Shown: in pieces, positions 11,081 to 21,900 of the stretch | Numbering within the stretch: position 1 is the stretch's first letter | How the letters are laid out: every line of letters starts with the position of its first letter | NCBI RefSeq assembly: GCF_932294415.1 | Contig: NC_065543.1 | Span: 1,996,976 to 2,060,975 of the forward strand | Length of the DNA stretch: 64,000 nt | Direction: 5' to 3' | DNA from: Quercus robur | Lineage: Eukaryota > Streptophyta > Magnoliopsida > Fagales > Fagaceae | Notes under the pieces: generated by a model | Seen by the model: only the letters and a program-made list of their open reading frames with translations | What the model was told of the DNA's origin: nothing | The model's database searches: none | Translations under genes and position numbers: made by a program

Positions 11081-12862
11081 TGTACGTTTTAAGACCCCTT
11101 AACACAAGTTGTTTAACCTAGATATTTAGCCAAGTGATTACTTAGATAAATTATTCAGTCCTAGGTTAACATAATAAAATCATATCATGTAAATAATGCG
11201 GAAATATAAAAAACACAACGATATGATAACCTAGGAAAACATAACCGATAAAAAACTTGGGGAGGATTTAACCTAGCTATCCTCAAGGTAAAACAGATCC
11301 ATTATGAAAGGATTGAAAAGTTTTTACAATAGACCTTAGACCACTAACAACCTATTACTATCTCGAGTAGAAAACTTATTTCCACAACCACATGATAGCT
11401 CCGAGTCCACAGACTACTTCTTTCTTTCATCCACTGCAACCACAAGTTCTCCTACTTGTGATTTTGAGACTCCACTCAAAGGTTTCAAATCTTCTTTAAA
11501 ATTTCTTTGTACAGCAATTGAAGAGATCACTAAGTTCTTCACATGAATCTTGATCTTAATAATCTTAAGTGTGTATGAAGGTAAACACCTCTAGATCTCA
11601 CAAAAGATTCAACGCATAACTCTCAAAAGATCTCTAAAACATAGTTAGGGTTTTTCCTTTTATACTTGAAGTAAAACACAAATCCCTACACGTCAAACTG
11701 GGCTTGGGCTGAATTGAAAATTCTGCAGAAAAATAAATATGCACGTGGTTTGATCAATTGAGTCTAATTTGTTAGGTTCTATGAAATTAGGAACTAATGT
11801 ATTAGAACTTCAATTTGTATTATGTTGGCAAACCATGATCAAAACATAGAGTCTAGGTTTAGGCTTGCTCAAAGTATGTTTATTGGACTAAATCTGCAAG
11901 GCTCGATCGATCGAAAATTAGATTCGATCGATCGAACCACGTGCAAATTTATTTTTCTGCAGAGTTCCAGTTCAACCCAAACTCTACTTAAACGTATTAG
12001 GGTTCAAGTAAAACTCTCCTATATATAAGGGAAACCCTAGAACATTTTTAGAAGTTGTTTTTAGAGAGAAAAGAGTGTGCCTCTTTTGTATTTTAGGGTT
12101 TTGTTCCTAAAAAGCTCTCTTATGTCTTCTAGTGATGCTATTCTTTGAAGAATCTCAAGATCTGGTATTGTAGAAGTTGCTGCCTTCTCTAGTCATCAAA
12201 GGTTTTAATGATCTAAATCTTCAAGGGTGGTCTTGGAGTCACAAACAGGAGAGTTTGTGTTGCTAAACCTTTGAGTGAAATCTTAAAGTCACAAACGGGG
12301 GTGTTTGTGTTTTGCAAAGGCCAAGGAAAGAAAGAGTCCGTGGATTCGGAGCTTGCACATGGTCGTGTCAGTAAGTTCTACTGGTTGGTAGCAATAAGAA
12401 GTCAAGCGGGGGGGCTTGTAAGTCTTATTGTATGAACTTCGATTCTTTCTAGTGGATTTGCTTTTTACCTTGAGGATAGCTAGGTTAAATCCTCCCTAGG
12501 TTTTTTACCGGTTTGGTTTTCCTGGGTGATCATATCATTGTCTTATTTATTTTCCGCTGTTTTGCATGATTTGATCTTTGTTATTGTTATAACCTAGACT
12601 TGTTTAATTGGACTAGGTAACAACTTGGCTGATTACCTAGGTTAAATCAATTGTTTAAGGGGTCTAAAAACTATCATAATTTTTGATTGATCGAGCCTTG
12701 CAAAATAAATCCAATAATTTCTACAATCACTTAATTCCAATTTTACAAATAGGCACATTTTGAGCAAGCCTAAACCTAGACTCTGTGTTTTGATTATAGT
12801 TTGCCAACATAATACAAATTAAAGTTCTAATACATTAGTTCCTAAAATCTTAGAACCTAACA
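11081..12862 (+). mobile_element. Solo LTR (family of 50.3 kb), carrying a second solo LTR inside
   Basis: The ends are TGTACGTTTTAAGACC and CCTAACA, and the 5-bp ACATC flanks both sides (11076-11080, 12863-12867). Landmarks shared with 50321-51177 run along it. It is split by the inverted copy at 11770-12676. No internal coding part remains, as expected of a solo LTR left by recombination. It lies inside the copia relic, so it is younger than that. Confidence 0.8.
11770..12676 (-). mobile_element. Solo LTR inserted in reverse inside another solo LTR
   Basis: This is the same LTR family in the opposite orientation, starting TGTTAGGTTC and ending CTATCA, with the 5-bp TAATT on both sides (11765-11769, 12677-12681). 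The host LTR resumes on the far side with the expected sequence. It carries two GATCGATCGA motifs near 11910-11936, typical of the family here. It is the youngest layer of this nest. Confidence 0.82.
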
Positions 12863-13131
12863 ACATCATCAAACTTTATCTCATCTTTTCCATACAACAG
12901 TGTAGTAATTAGGTGATCATAAGTGTCAGGCAATGAATTCAACAACAAGAGAGCTTTATATTCACTGCTAATATCAACTTCCAAAATTTGTAAATTAGCA
13001 AGTATTTTATTGTAATCATTCAAGTGCTCAGACATAGAAATACCTACATGATATTGGAAACGAAAGAGTATCGTCTTCAAGTAGAGACGATTCTCCACAC
13101 TTTTGGTCATATACTTGTTCTCGAATTTCTA

Positions 13132-13236
13132 TTAACTAGGTTAAATCCTCTCCAGATTTTTTACCATAAAATGGTTGGTTTCATTGGTTTTCCTAAGTCA
13201 TCATATTACTGTCTTCTTTACTTTTCTACACTAACG
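13132..13236 (-). mobile_element. Fragment of the same LTR family
   Basis: The segment AACTAGGTTAAATCCTCTCC and the following 80 bases match the inverted LTR at about 12480-12560. It has neither end and is a short relic beside the copia fragment. Confidence 0.55.
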
Positions 13237-13241
13237 CTCTG

Positions 13242-14436
13242 TTTGTTTCGATGGAAAACTTTCTGTAAAGATAGTTTTTCACATTTTCCGACGTTTGGTA
13301 GCATAAAAAAAATTGGTCAATGGAAAACTATCTTTAATCAATGGAAAACCTTAATAAAAATAAGGCTTATTTTTTATAGGTTGTTTTCCAAAAAAAAATT
13401 TCGGAAAACAATCTCTCTCTCTCTCGTGCACTTCATCACTCCTACAAATAATTCTATTCTTTTGTGTGCATGAAACAAAAATTAATTTTATACTAGGTTG
13501 GTCATAAAGCAAAGCTTGTTTAGCAATGGCTGTAACGTCCTCGCTTCCATAGTAATCATAGCTGGCTTTGAATGGGTAACCTTTATCATCACTGGGTGGG
13601 AAAATTTTGGGTGCAAAATAAACAATTGCACTTCGAAAAATTTGGGTTCCAGTCTTCCAGAATTAGAAGATCCCTTTATAAGACTGTCACGCCACTCATT
13701 AAAGAGTAACCAGAGGTTTGGCATGAAATTTCGAGTAAAGGTCTAGCCCACGAAAGCCATTAGCCATATTGCTGAGCCACATTAATGGAGAAGCTAATAA
13801 AGTCTCTACGGCCATCTAGGGTCCTTATCATATTGAAAAAAAAATTTGTGCTTGCTTTCATGTTTCCTTCAATGGACAAGAAGCACTTTACATCTGTTTC
13901 TTGGGCTCTTGACATGAATTTGTTAAGTGAACTAGGTTGTAGGGATTAAATCTGAAGGGAATTTTTCAGCTTTAGATGAACGCCAATAACCACCTCTGGT
14001 AACAGGACGAGATGATGAGGTATTTTTGAGTGGCTTAGCCATTGAACGGAATAGGCTGCAGATGGTGAAGTTGGCTTTGCTCTATGACCACCCAGGTAAC
14101 ATCTCTCTCTCTCTTTTTTTCTTTTTTTTTTTCTTTTTTTTTTTGTATGTATGTACGTATGTGTGTGTATATATAATTTTGTTGAGAATAAACTTTTTAT
14201 TTATATTGATTACATTAATTGCGTTTACCCAATACAGTTTATATATAAATGTTTTATATTATACAAGAAATGTTATAAAAATTTTGTGCATACCAAATAC
14301 CAAACAACAAAAAACAATCTCAAGCTTATTTTTAAGGTCATTACCAAACATTGGAAAATGAAATAGTTTTCCAGAAAATAACTTTTAGAAAATGACATAT
14401 TTTTTATAAAACGTTAATACTGAAACAAACAAAGCG
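13242..14436. mobile_element. TIR element of Mutator-like or hAT-like type with an unexplained insert
   Basis: The left end ACGCTCTGTTTGTTTCGATG and the right end, inverted, ACGCTTTGTTTGTTTCAGTA are similar. Both subterminal parts are rich in TTTTCC and GGAAAA. A shorter relative is at about 52440-52797 with the same right end. Between CT-rich tracts the centre (about 13490-14096) has a less AT-rich, exon-like composition unlike the flanks. I could not identify it. I did not find a clear target duplication. Confidence 0.5.
13490..14096 (-). other. Possible captured gene fragment inside the TIR element
   Basis: On the minus strand short open stretches can be read, for example SRPVTRGGYWRSSKAEKFPS (about 13960-14020) and an 78-residue ORF at 13488-13724, but stops lie between them. 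Composition differs from the AT-rich ends. It could be a host gene piece carried by the element. No family was recognised, so no function is given. Confidence 0.3.
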
Positions 14437-14582
14437 TAAGTAATATGATTGCATGAGTTCAAGGATCCAAATTTTTTATTAAAATACACACACACAAACA
14501 CACACACACACACTAATTTTAGCAATTTTATTCAATAAAATTACATTTTCCCCCCCCTTAACAATATCATTGATTTTTATAG

Positions 14583-14752
14583 AGTAATGTTACAGGCACA
14601 AACTTATCTACAACATTTTTACAAACCGTTGAGGTACAAAGTCTTATTGGTTTACATTTGGGCCCACCACTTACAACACTTTTTTACTTGTCAATAACCA
14701 TTCACCATATTAGCAATTTGTAAAAAAATTTGCAACTCTAACATTTTCCTCA
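14583..14752. mobile_element. Probable MITE
   Basis: The left part GTAATGTTACAGGCACAAA and the right part, inverted, GAAAATGTTAGAGTTGCAAA are similar, with an AT-rich middle holding TTGGGCCCACCACTTACAAC. There is no coding capacity. Target duplications are not certain. Confidence 0.45.
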
Positions 14753-15590
14753 TTTAAAGGCCATTAAAAAAATGTATAGATCTAAAATCTAAAACAAAAT
14801 ATAAAAGCCCCAAAAAAATTAGCACAATAACAAAAATTACCAATCGTAAAGTTAAAAATAATTAAGCCTAATTAACAAATTTTACTCAAAACAAATAGCC
14901 AGTCCTTTAAAAATTTTTGAACAAAATAATTGTACCTTTACCTAGAAAAAAATGTATGCATCAAAAACTCAAAAAAAAAAAAAAAAAAAAAAAAAACCCT
15001 TAGCTAAGAAGCAGTAAAGCCAACAGTCAAAGCCGTCCCCCCTAACTTCAAGTCATTTCTCCGTTCTTGCATGAGTTTAACCTAGATCTAAATAATTAAT
15101 TTGAGTAACTACTTAGTTAATTAATTAAGTTAAACAATCTAGTTTGTAAGGGTCTAAACAAAACAAACAACTGGAAATTTCTATCACAACCCAAACCCCT
15201 CCCCTCCCTTTCAACTCCTAGGTGCTTAGGTGAAAATGGACCATCAATGTGGTCAGCAGTTGAAATATTGGTTAAAGTGTTCAAAGTATCATTTTTTTTT
15301 TTTTTACTAGCTTCGGTCTTTGATATATTATACTTTATTTTATAATTCCCTTTTAAAGTTAATAACTTTATGATTTTTATTTTTTAAAATAAATAAATAA
15401 ACTGTTAACAACTTTTTTTGTGTTGGGCTTCATTCAATAAAGAGAAATTTGGGTCCATATGGATCTTTTTGTTAGAAGCTGGCTTCATTTCTTTGTAACT
15501 ATAAAGATTGTGACCCGCATTGACTCTGTAATTGATCATTCGATAGAAGAAAATGTTGTTAGCTTATGTAAGAGACTTGTCCTTTTTTCA
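14753..15590. other. Non-coding upstream region of gene E
   Basis: No gene is seen. It holds long A runs (near 14971-14995), a T run (15292-15305) and general AT-rich sequence. From about 15465 it begins to resemble the promoter-side flank of the other array units. Confidence 0.4.
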
Positions 15591-15593
15591 AGA

Positions 15594-15626
15594 TGCAAGG
15601 GACCACGCGCTTTCTCTTTTATAGCC
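15594..15626 (+). promoter_or_regulatory. Core promoter-like block of gene E
   Basis: The block is ATGCAAGGGACCACGCGC, then TTTTATAG at 15617-15624. The related blocks near 5196, 31515 and 43512 have the same order. The TATA-like part lies about 165 bases upstream of the preferred ATG at 15788. Conservation across paralogs is partly shared descent, so function is inferred. Confidence 0.5.
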
Positions 15627-15787
15627 AAGAATAAGTGTAAAGTGGTTCACATTTGGCCTTACTCCTTTGAGTACTGAATACATAAGCAAAAGATTTTACA
15701 ATCTGAGTTTCTTTTATTATTCCATCTAGTTCCTGTCATCTTATTTCGTACGTGTCAATACTCATGCTGCTAAAATCTCATACCCAA

Positions 15788-18700
15788 ATGGTTCTTAATT
15801 CAAGAGTTCTTGTTTTGCTCCACATTCTCGTCTGGTCATTGCCAGATACACTTACCCTGAGTTCTGGTACCCTGAGCGATATCTCTTGCTTGAAATCTAT
15901 TAGAGATTCCTTGGAAGATCCTCTCAACCACATAGCCACTTCTTGGACCTTCAAGAACCTCACAGAAGGTTCTATCTGTGGATATGTTGGGGTCAGTTGT
16001 TGGTACATATCTGAGAGTAGGGTTCGAGGTGTGCAACTGGCCAACATGGGGCTCAAGGGCAAGTTCCCTAGGGGCCTTGTGGACTGCAGCAAACTTAGAA
16101 TCTTAGACCTTTCAGGTAATGTAATTTCAGGATCAATCCCACGTGATATCAATGAAATGCTGCCGGCTGTAGAAGTGCTCAAACTCTCAAACAATAGCTT
16201 GTCTGGAGAAATCCCATCGAGTATAGGTAATTGCTCTAATCTGGAGGTTCTCATACTCGACAACAACAGGCTAACGGGGCAAATACCTCAGCAACTCAAC
16301 CAGCTCATCCGTCTAGAAGTCTTTAGTGTTGCTAATAATTTGTTGTCAGGGCCAGTGCCAGACTTTGTTAACATCACTACAATCAAGCCTGAGAGCTATG
16401 TAAATAATAGTGGACTATGTGGAGGGCCTTTGGAATATTGCCGTAAAAAGCATAGATGGAGCTTTGAAATTTCTTTCAGGAGTGGGTTTGTAGTTGGTTT
16501 TGTGGTTTTTGCCTTTTCATATACAGCTTTTTTTACCTACTATTTTAATCTTTGTGTGGGATCAAACAAGAGGAATAAGATAATGCCAACAAATACTACA
16601 GAATTGACAGTGACCGGGAAGAACATCGCTGAAAAAGTTGACCAAGTTACCCAATTGATGAAGGTACTTTTTCTCACTCTATTAGAAGTGCTAGGGGCAA
16701 GTAAATATATAATAAGGGAGAGTGCAAAGTTACATGAGATATTGATTGTAAAGAAAAATCAGTTTTTTTGAAAAATTAGTTGAAATGATAGTTTCTTACA
16801 ATGATTTGTGATTGGTGTATTGCTTTGTTATGTGTTGTGGGTCAAATAACTGTTATATATACATGGCATTTAGTCTATTCCACGAATTTGTTGATATATA
16901 TATTTTTATTTGAGAAGCAAAAAAAAAAAAAAAAAAATTATTGTTAGTGATAAATGAGATTATTTCTTTGAAGTAAAATTTCAAATGCTTAAAAATATTA
17001 CTAAAGCAAAAATTAACTCATGACGCGTGAACAGAACTAAAAATACATTACAAATATGTTCAATTTAAATTTAATATTTTATATATACTATTTTTTTTAT
17101 ATAGGTTTTTATATAAAACTGTTAATTACTTATGACACATTTAATTTTATATAAAAGAAATGAGTATATAAATTTATGATGTTATAACCTGTAAAAAAAT
17201 TGATTAACAATTTTTCTATAAATTTTAGTTAGTTTCCTCACAAAATATAAAAATTTTGCTCACCTTTTTCAAGCAAAATAGCAAAAGAATAGTTAACTAC
17301 ATATGAACGTGTATGTGTGTGATGTATATATTGGTATATACAAAATATGAAATATATAATATTTAAAAGTGGAGAGAATTCAATTAAAGATTTTATGTGA
17401 ATTCTTAAAGAGCCGTTGTAGGAAGGTCTCGAAAGCTTTAGTCGACTGGTCCAATCCTTAGTGGATTAGTATTCAATGAAAATATTCTTAGTGGATTAGT
17501 ATTCAATGAAAATATTCTTAGTGGATTAGTGCTCAATTGCAAGTCGATCGGTCTAGTTATGAATTTGACCGGTCTAGGTGTATTTACAATTAGTTGATCA
17601 GATGTGAGAAAAATTGTTTTTGCAGACTTTTAATGTAATGGTTTTGAAAGCATTTTCTTTGTGCCTAGGGCCAGCCCAAGATAATTTGAGGACTAAGGCA
17701 AAAAATTTAAAGGGGTCTTTTATATCTAAATATTACTTAAATAATATTTAGTTTATTTTTTATTTCATATTTATTACTAATTCATACTTATTAATATGGA
17801 TAATTCACCCAAAGGGAGCTAATGATACTATATAGGTTTTACAAACTAGCATATTATCAATTTAAAAAAATGTATATATTCAAACATTCATTTATTATAT
17901 AGTTTAAGTGACATCGATCATATTACTATTACATCAGTTTGCAAGATTTTTGTTGTAAAATTTGTATTAGCTTTAGCAATTTTCATATACTTAATGGAGA
18001 TTAGGTTTCATTTCTATTAATTCTGTTCTTTTTTTTTTTTTTGGATAAAATACTAAACTTACTATAAATTTTATTACAAGAAGCTTAGAAACTGATGATG
18101 TGGCAATGAGGTGATATTTCAACAAAATAATAAATGAATATTGAATTACTTCATGTGATTGGTTACATGACAATTTATAGGAGTTATATAATAAAACTTG
18201 TAATATACTAGCTTAACTCTAATATTTTAGACCTTGGGAAAAAATGTACACTTAACTTACATTTTTATTTAATTTATAAAAAAATAAAAAAATAAAAAAT
18301 AAAAACCCTTACTATCCCCATATTTGGGGGCCTTTCCATGCTAGGGGGCCTTCGACCATGGCCCAAATGGCCTAGGCTTAGGGCCGGCCCTATTTGTGCC
18401 CCCAAGTCATCAAATTTTATGTTGATCTCTTATAAGAGCATTCACATTTGGTCTCCTATATGCTATATGTTGATATATTTTAGCATCAAGGCATGAAAAT
18501 TGCCTATTACCTAGTCTTGTAAAATCTTCTAATTGCAAAAAAATTTATAATTATGCTACAGTGCCATCCTAAATGTATGATGACATTGTAACACAATTGT
18601 AAACTAAAAAAATTATATTTTATTCTTTTTCACCTTTTGTTTTCTCCCACTCTCACTTCTATCTCTCATTTACTCTCCCTCTCTCTCTCTCTCTATATCT

Positions 18701-18901
18701 CTCTCTCTCTCTCTCTCTCTCTCATAGAGCTCCTCCCTCCTCACTCTTTCTCTCATCTCACATCTCTTTTTCTCATTCAACGCTTGCACCAAAGCTGGGT
18801 TGGATTCGTGGTCACGGCATGGCGATCGGCGTGGATTTTGGATGGTTTGGAGGGTGGTGCTGGGATATGTGGGGGTGGCATGGTGGTGGTGTGATGGCTC
18901 T

Positions 18902-18946
<45 letters not shown>

Positions 18947-21900
18947 TTGGTGGCTGGTGCTAGAGGCAGAGGGAGAAAGAGAGGAAAATGAAGAGAAAGT
19001 GAAATAATAAAAAAAGAATATTTAAATAAGCTGGGAAAAAAATAGAGTTTGGGTGATAGGTGTGTTGTAAAATTGTATAGTATATGTAAGAACCAAGTAC
19101 AAGAATCCTGGGCCTTAGATTACTTGGGCTCACAATTTATTTGTAGTGGGTTTAAGGATTTCCTACAATGGGTCGTTCTCGGCAGAGGGACTCAAAGCGA
19201 CACTCAGTTGATACTCTCTCCTTGGCTATTTTCTCTCAATTTTTTTGAACCCCTTCTTCTCCCAACTTTCCTCTATTTATAGCTAAGGTTAGTGGGGAGA
19301 TCATGGTTACATTCACCGTTAGTGCTATTGAAGGTCCAGTATTATCTGGTTAAAGTGGTTGTTTAGGTGAAAGGGCGGTGCAGCATTTATGATCTTGGAA
19401 CTTGGCTCCATTTTCACCGATTATGTTCGGCAACTCACGTTCCCGTGCATATCATGACCTTCCCGGGTATTGACTCATGCGCTCTACCGGGAAATATTAA
19501 CCGGTCAACCTCGGGAACTTAATACCCAAAACTTGTTTTTGGCTCTAAGGCAGTTTCAAGAAGGGCATAAGGTAACTGGAACTTTCTGTTGGGCCTGCAC
19601 CCAAGGCCGGTATGGGCTTGGGCCCGGGGCCTAGATGGGTCTGGGCCCAAGGCCAGTATGGGTTTTGGGAGCTCGGTGCCGTACAATAGCCCCCCCTTGA
19701 TTCATACTCGGTCGCCGAGGAGAATCAAGGAGCTGCCTGGGCCTTTTGACCTCGGGAATCTTTTAGTCTGGGACTTCTGGCTGTCACTTCTCATTAATAG
19801 TCATCTTAAAAGACGCGCCGTTTCGCGGCGCCAGGCGCAGTCGTCATTATTGCCTGACGGTTCGTGAACCGAAGCGGCGCGCAAATCGGTTACGCTTGGC
19901 ATTTGCTAGGTCGCTCGTACGCTGTGCCCATTTATTGCTTGATCAAGCGTTTTTTCTTTCCCCATTTCTTCTGGCTCTATAAATAGTTCTTCTCCAAACG
20001 TCACTCCATTTTTCCTTCGCCTCTGATCTTTAGTGCCTACTCTCTGCCGACCACATTTCTGTGTGCTTGCTTGCTCAGCGTTCTTTTCCTCCTTAGAACC
20101 CAAAGTAAGTCTTTCTTCCCCTTCCTGTTCCTTCAGCTTTGTTTCTTTGAGTTTATTCTTGTAGTTTTAGGCTTTATAGATGGGTTATTCTTACCTTCTA
20201 GATACCCCGGCTGCTTTGGCCACCTTTAGGAGTAAATTTAGTATCCCCAGTGACGTGGACGTGGCTTACTGCCATGAGAGTGATATGGAACTCCACCGAG
20301 GGCAGGGTACAGCCTTCTTTCCTTTGATGTCCATCTTAGAAGGTGGGACTAGGTTCCCGGTAGATCCCCTCCTGATAAGCACACTCACCTACTATGGGCT
20401 GTGCCCCGACCAGCTTCCCCCCAATTTTTACCGGGTAGTTAGTTGTGTCGGCCAGTTGAACCATACCTTTAACTTACAACTAGACCACCATGATATTAAC
20501 CAAATGTACAGCCTCTGTGGGAGCAAATCCACAAATTACTACTTAAAGACAAGGGATGCTCGGGTACGGCTGATATCGTGCCTACCCGATTCGAACAGGA
20601 ACTCCGCCGGGGAGTTCGTCAGGGTGCGCGGCAATTGGTTTGCCGGGGAGATCCCTTGCCCCCTCACACGGCGTGAAGTGGGTTCGTACCCTCCCCTTCT
20701 TATAGTTGTTTGAGTAAAAGAAAATCTTTTATTGTTAAAAGCTAACGCGTTATCTGTTCTTTTGCAGACGGCAAAGTGTTTGTTCAGGACCTCAGAGCCG
20801 TCCACGTCAGGGACCTAAACTTCGTCCTTCGTTCGGAGATCTACGTGCATTGGGACGGGCAACTCCGGGCCTCACACCTGATCCTCGGCGTGGAACCGGT
20901 TTACTCTACTTGACAACCTTTCAAGCAGGCGTTGATAGTTGACAGCCCCCTGCTCTCGTACATAGACGTCCGGTACGTGAATTTCTTGCCGCCGAAGCTT
21001 ACAACCGGGGAAGCGAGGGAATTTGGTCGGCGGTTCACTGCCGCGGACGAACTAGTTCCCCTTCGAGACGATTCCGCGGAACAGGTATCCCGGCGCCTTA
21101 GAGAGAGAGCTCACGAAGCTATACAACAAGGGGACCAAGCCTAAGAGCAGCCCCATCCCGAGGATCCACCCGCCGAGCATCAACAGCAAGTGACAGACGT
21201 GGCTAACCTGCTAGCTGAAGCGATCCAGCCCGGTGCAAGAATGGTGGCAAGGAGAGTAATGACCCTTGACAGGTTCGTGCCTGGTGCCCGGCAGACCAAC
21301 CAGCCCCCGCCTACTCAGGGTCGGGGTCCAGTTTCTCAACCTCCTCCCCCCTCGCAGTCCGGACGTGCCCGGAAGAAACAGAAAGTAACCGAGCAACATT
21401 CCACGGCCCCGGGGGACGCCGCTGCCAAGACTCCTCCCCGACCGACAGGGGGGATTGTCATCCGCGAGCCGCCGACCGAAGCCGGCACGGGGGGCGCGTC
21501 CTCCTCCCAAGTGGCTCCAGCGTGGGAGCCAAAGTTCCTTCTGGACGGCAAGCCATTGCCATCGACGGCCTCTGTTCGGATGTGGGATAAGGGCGAGGGC
21601 GGCCGTATTGCCCAAACCTTGGCCGGAGCTCTCCAACTTCCCGAGGACGTGCACGCCTTTGATGATGGGTCCGAGGAGTCCGTGGGGCGCCGGTTAGAGT
21701 GGCACGCCATTGCGGTAATTCTTTTGTCTATTTGCTCCATGTAGATTTCCTTTTGTCACCTGTAGATTTCCTTTTGTCACTTTGCTAACCTTCGCGCTTG
21801 CTAGGCCGCTCAATTGGCTCACATTGTGGCTGCTCGGGCACGGGAGCTTGATGAGGAAAATGAGCGCGAGAAGGGGGCGCGGGAGGCAGCAGTAAAAACG

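Larger units (their letters stand above)
10228..13120 (-). mobile_element. Old Ty1/copia relic, interrupted by a nested solo LTR
   Basis: On the minus strand, pieces of copia proteins can be recognised: a gag piece (LLLLNSLPDTYDHLITTLLYGK, about 12850-13110), a protease-region piece (VLDSACTFHI, near 10780) and a gag-pre-integrase piece (CKPCALKKQTKVKFG, near 10530). It also shares a stretch around 10345-10370 with the 3' end of the copia element at 38.2-43.2 kb. It is a heavily reduced fossil with many breaks, and it ends the reading of the locus B kinase exon. The solo LTR at 11081-12862 was inserted into it later. Confidence 0.65.

Noticed and set aside
15788-16663. Exon 1 of E as a stand-alone receptor-like protein gene
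   Set aside because: It ends at a phase-0 donor, and a matching in-phase acceptor with an intact kinase exon lies downstream; reading into the intron adds only a short unrelated tail. It remains possible as an alternative transcript.
18637-19007. ORFs rich in Leu/Ser or Phe
   Set aside because: They come from CT microsatellites and a long T run inside a MITE.
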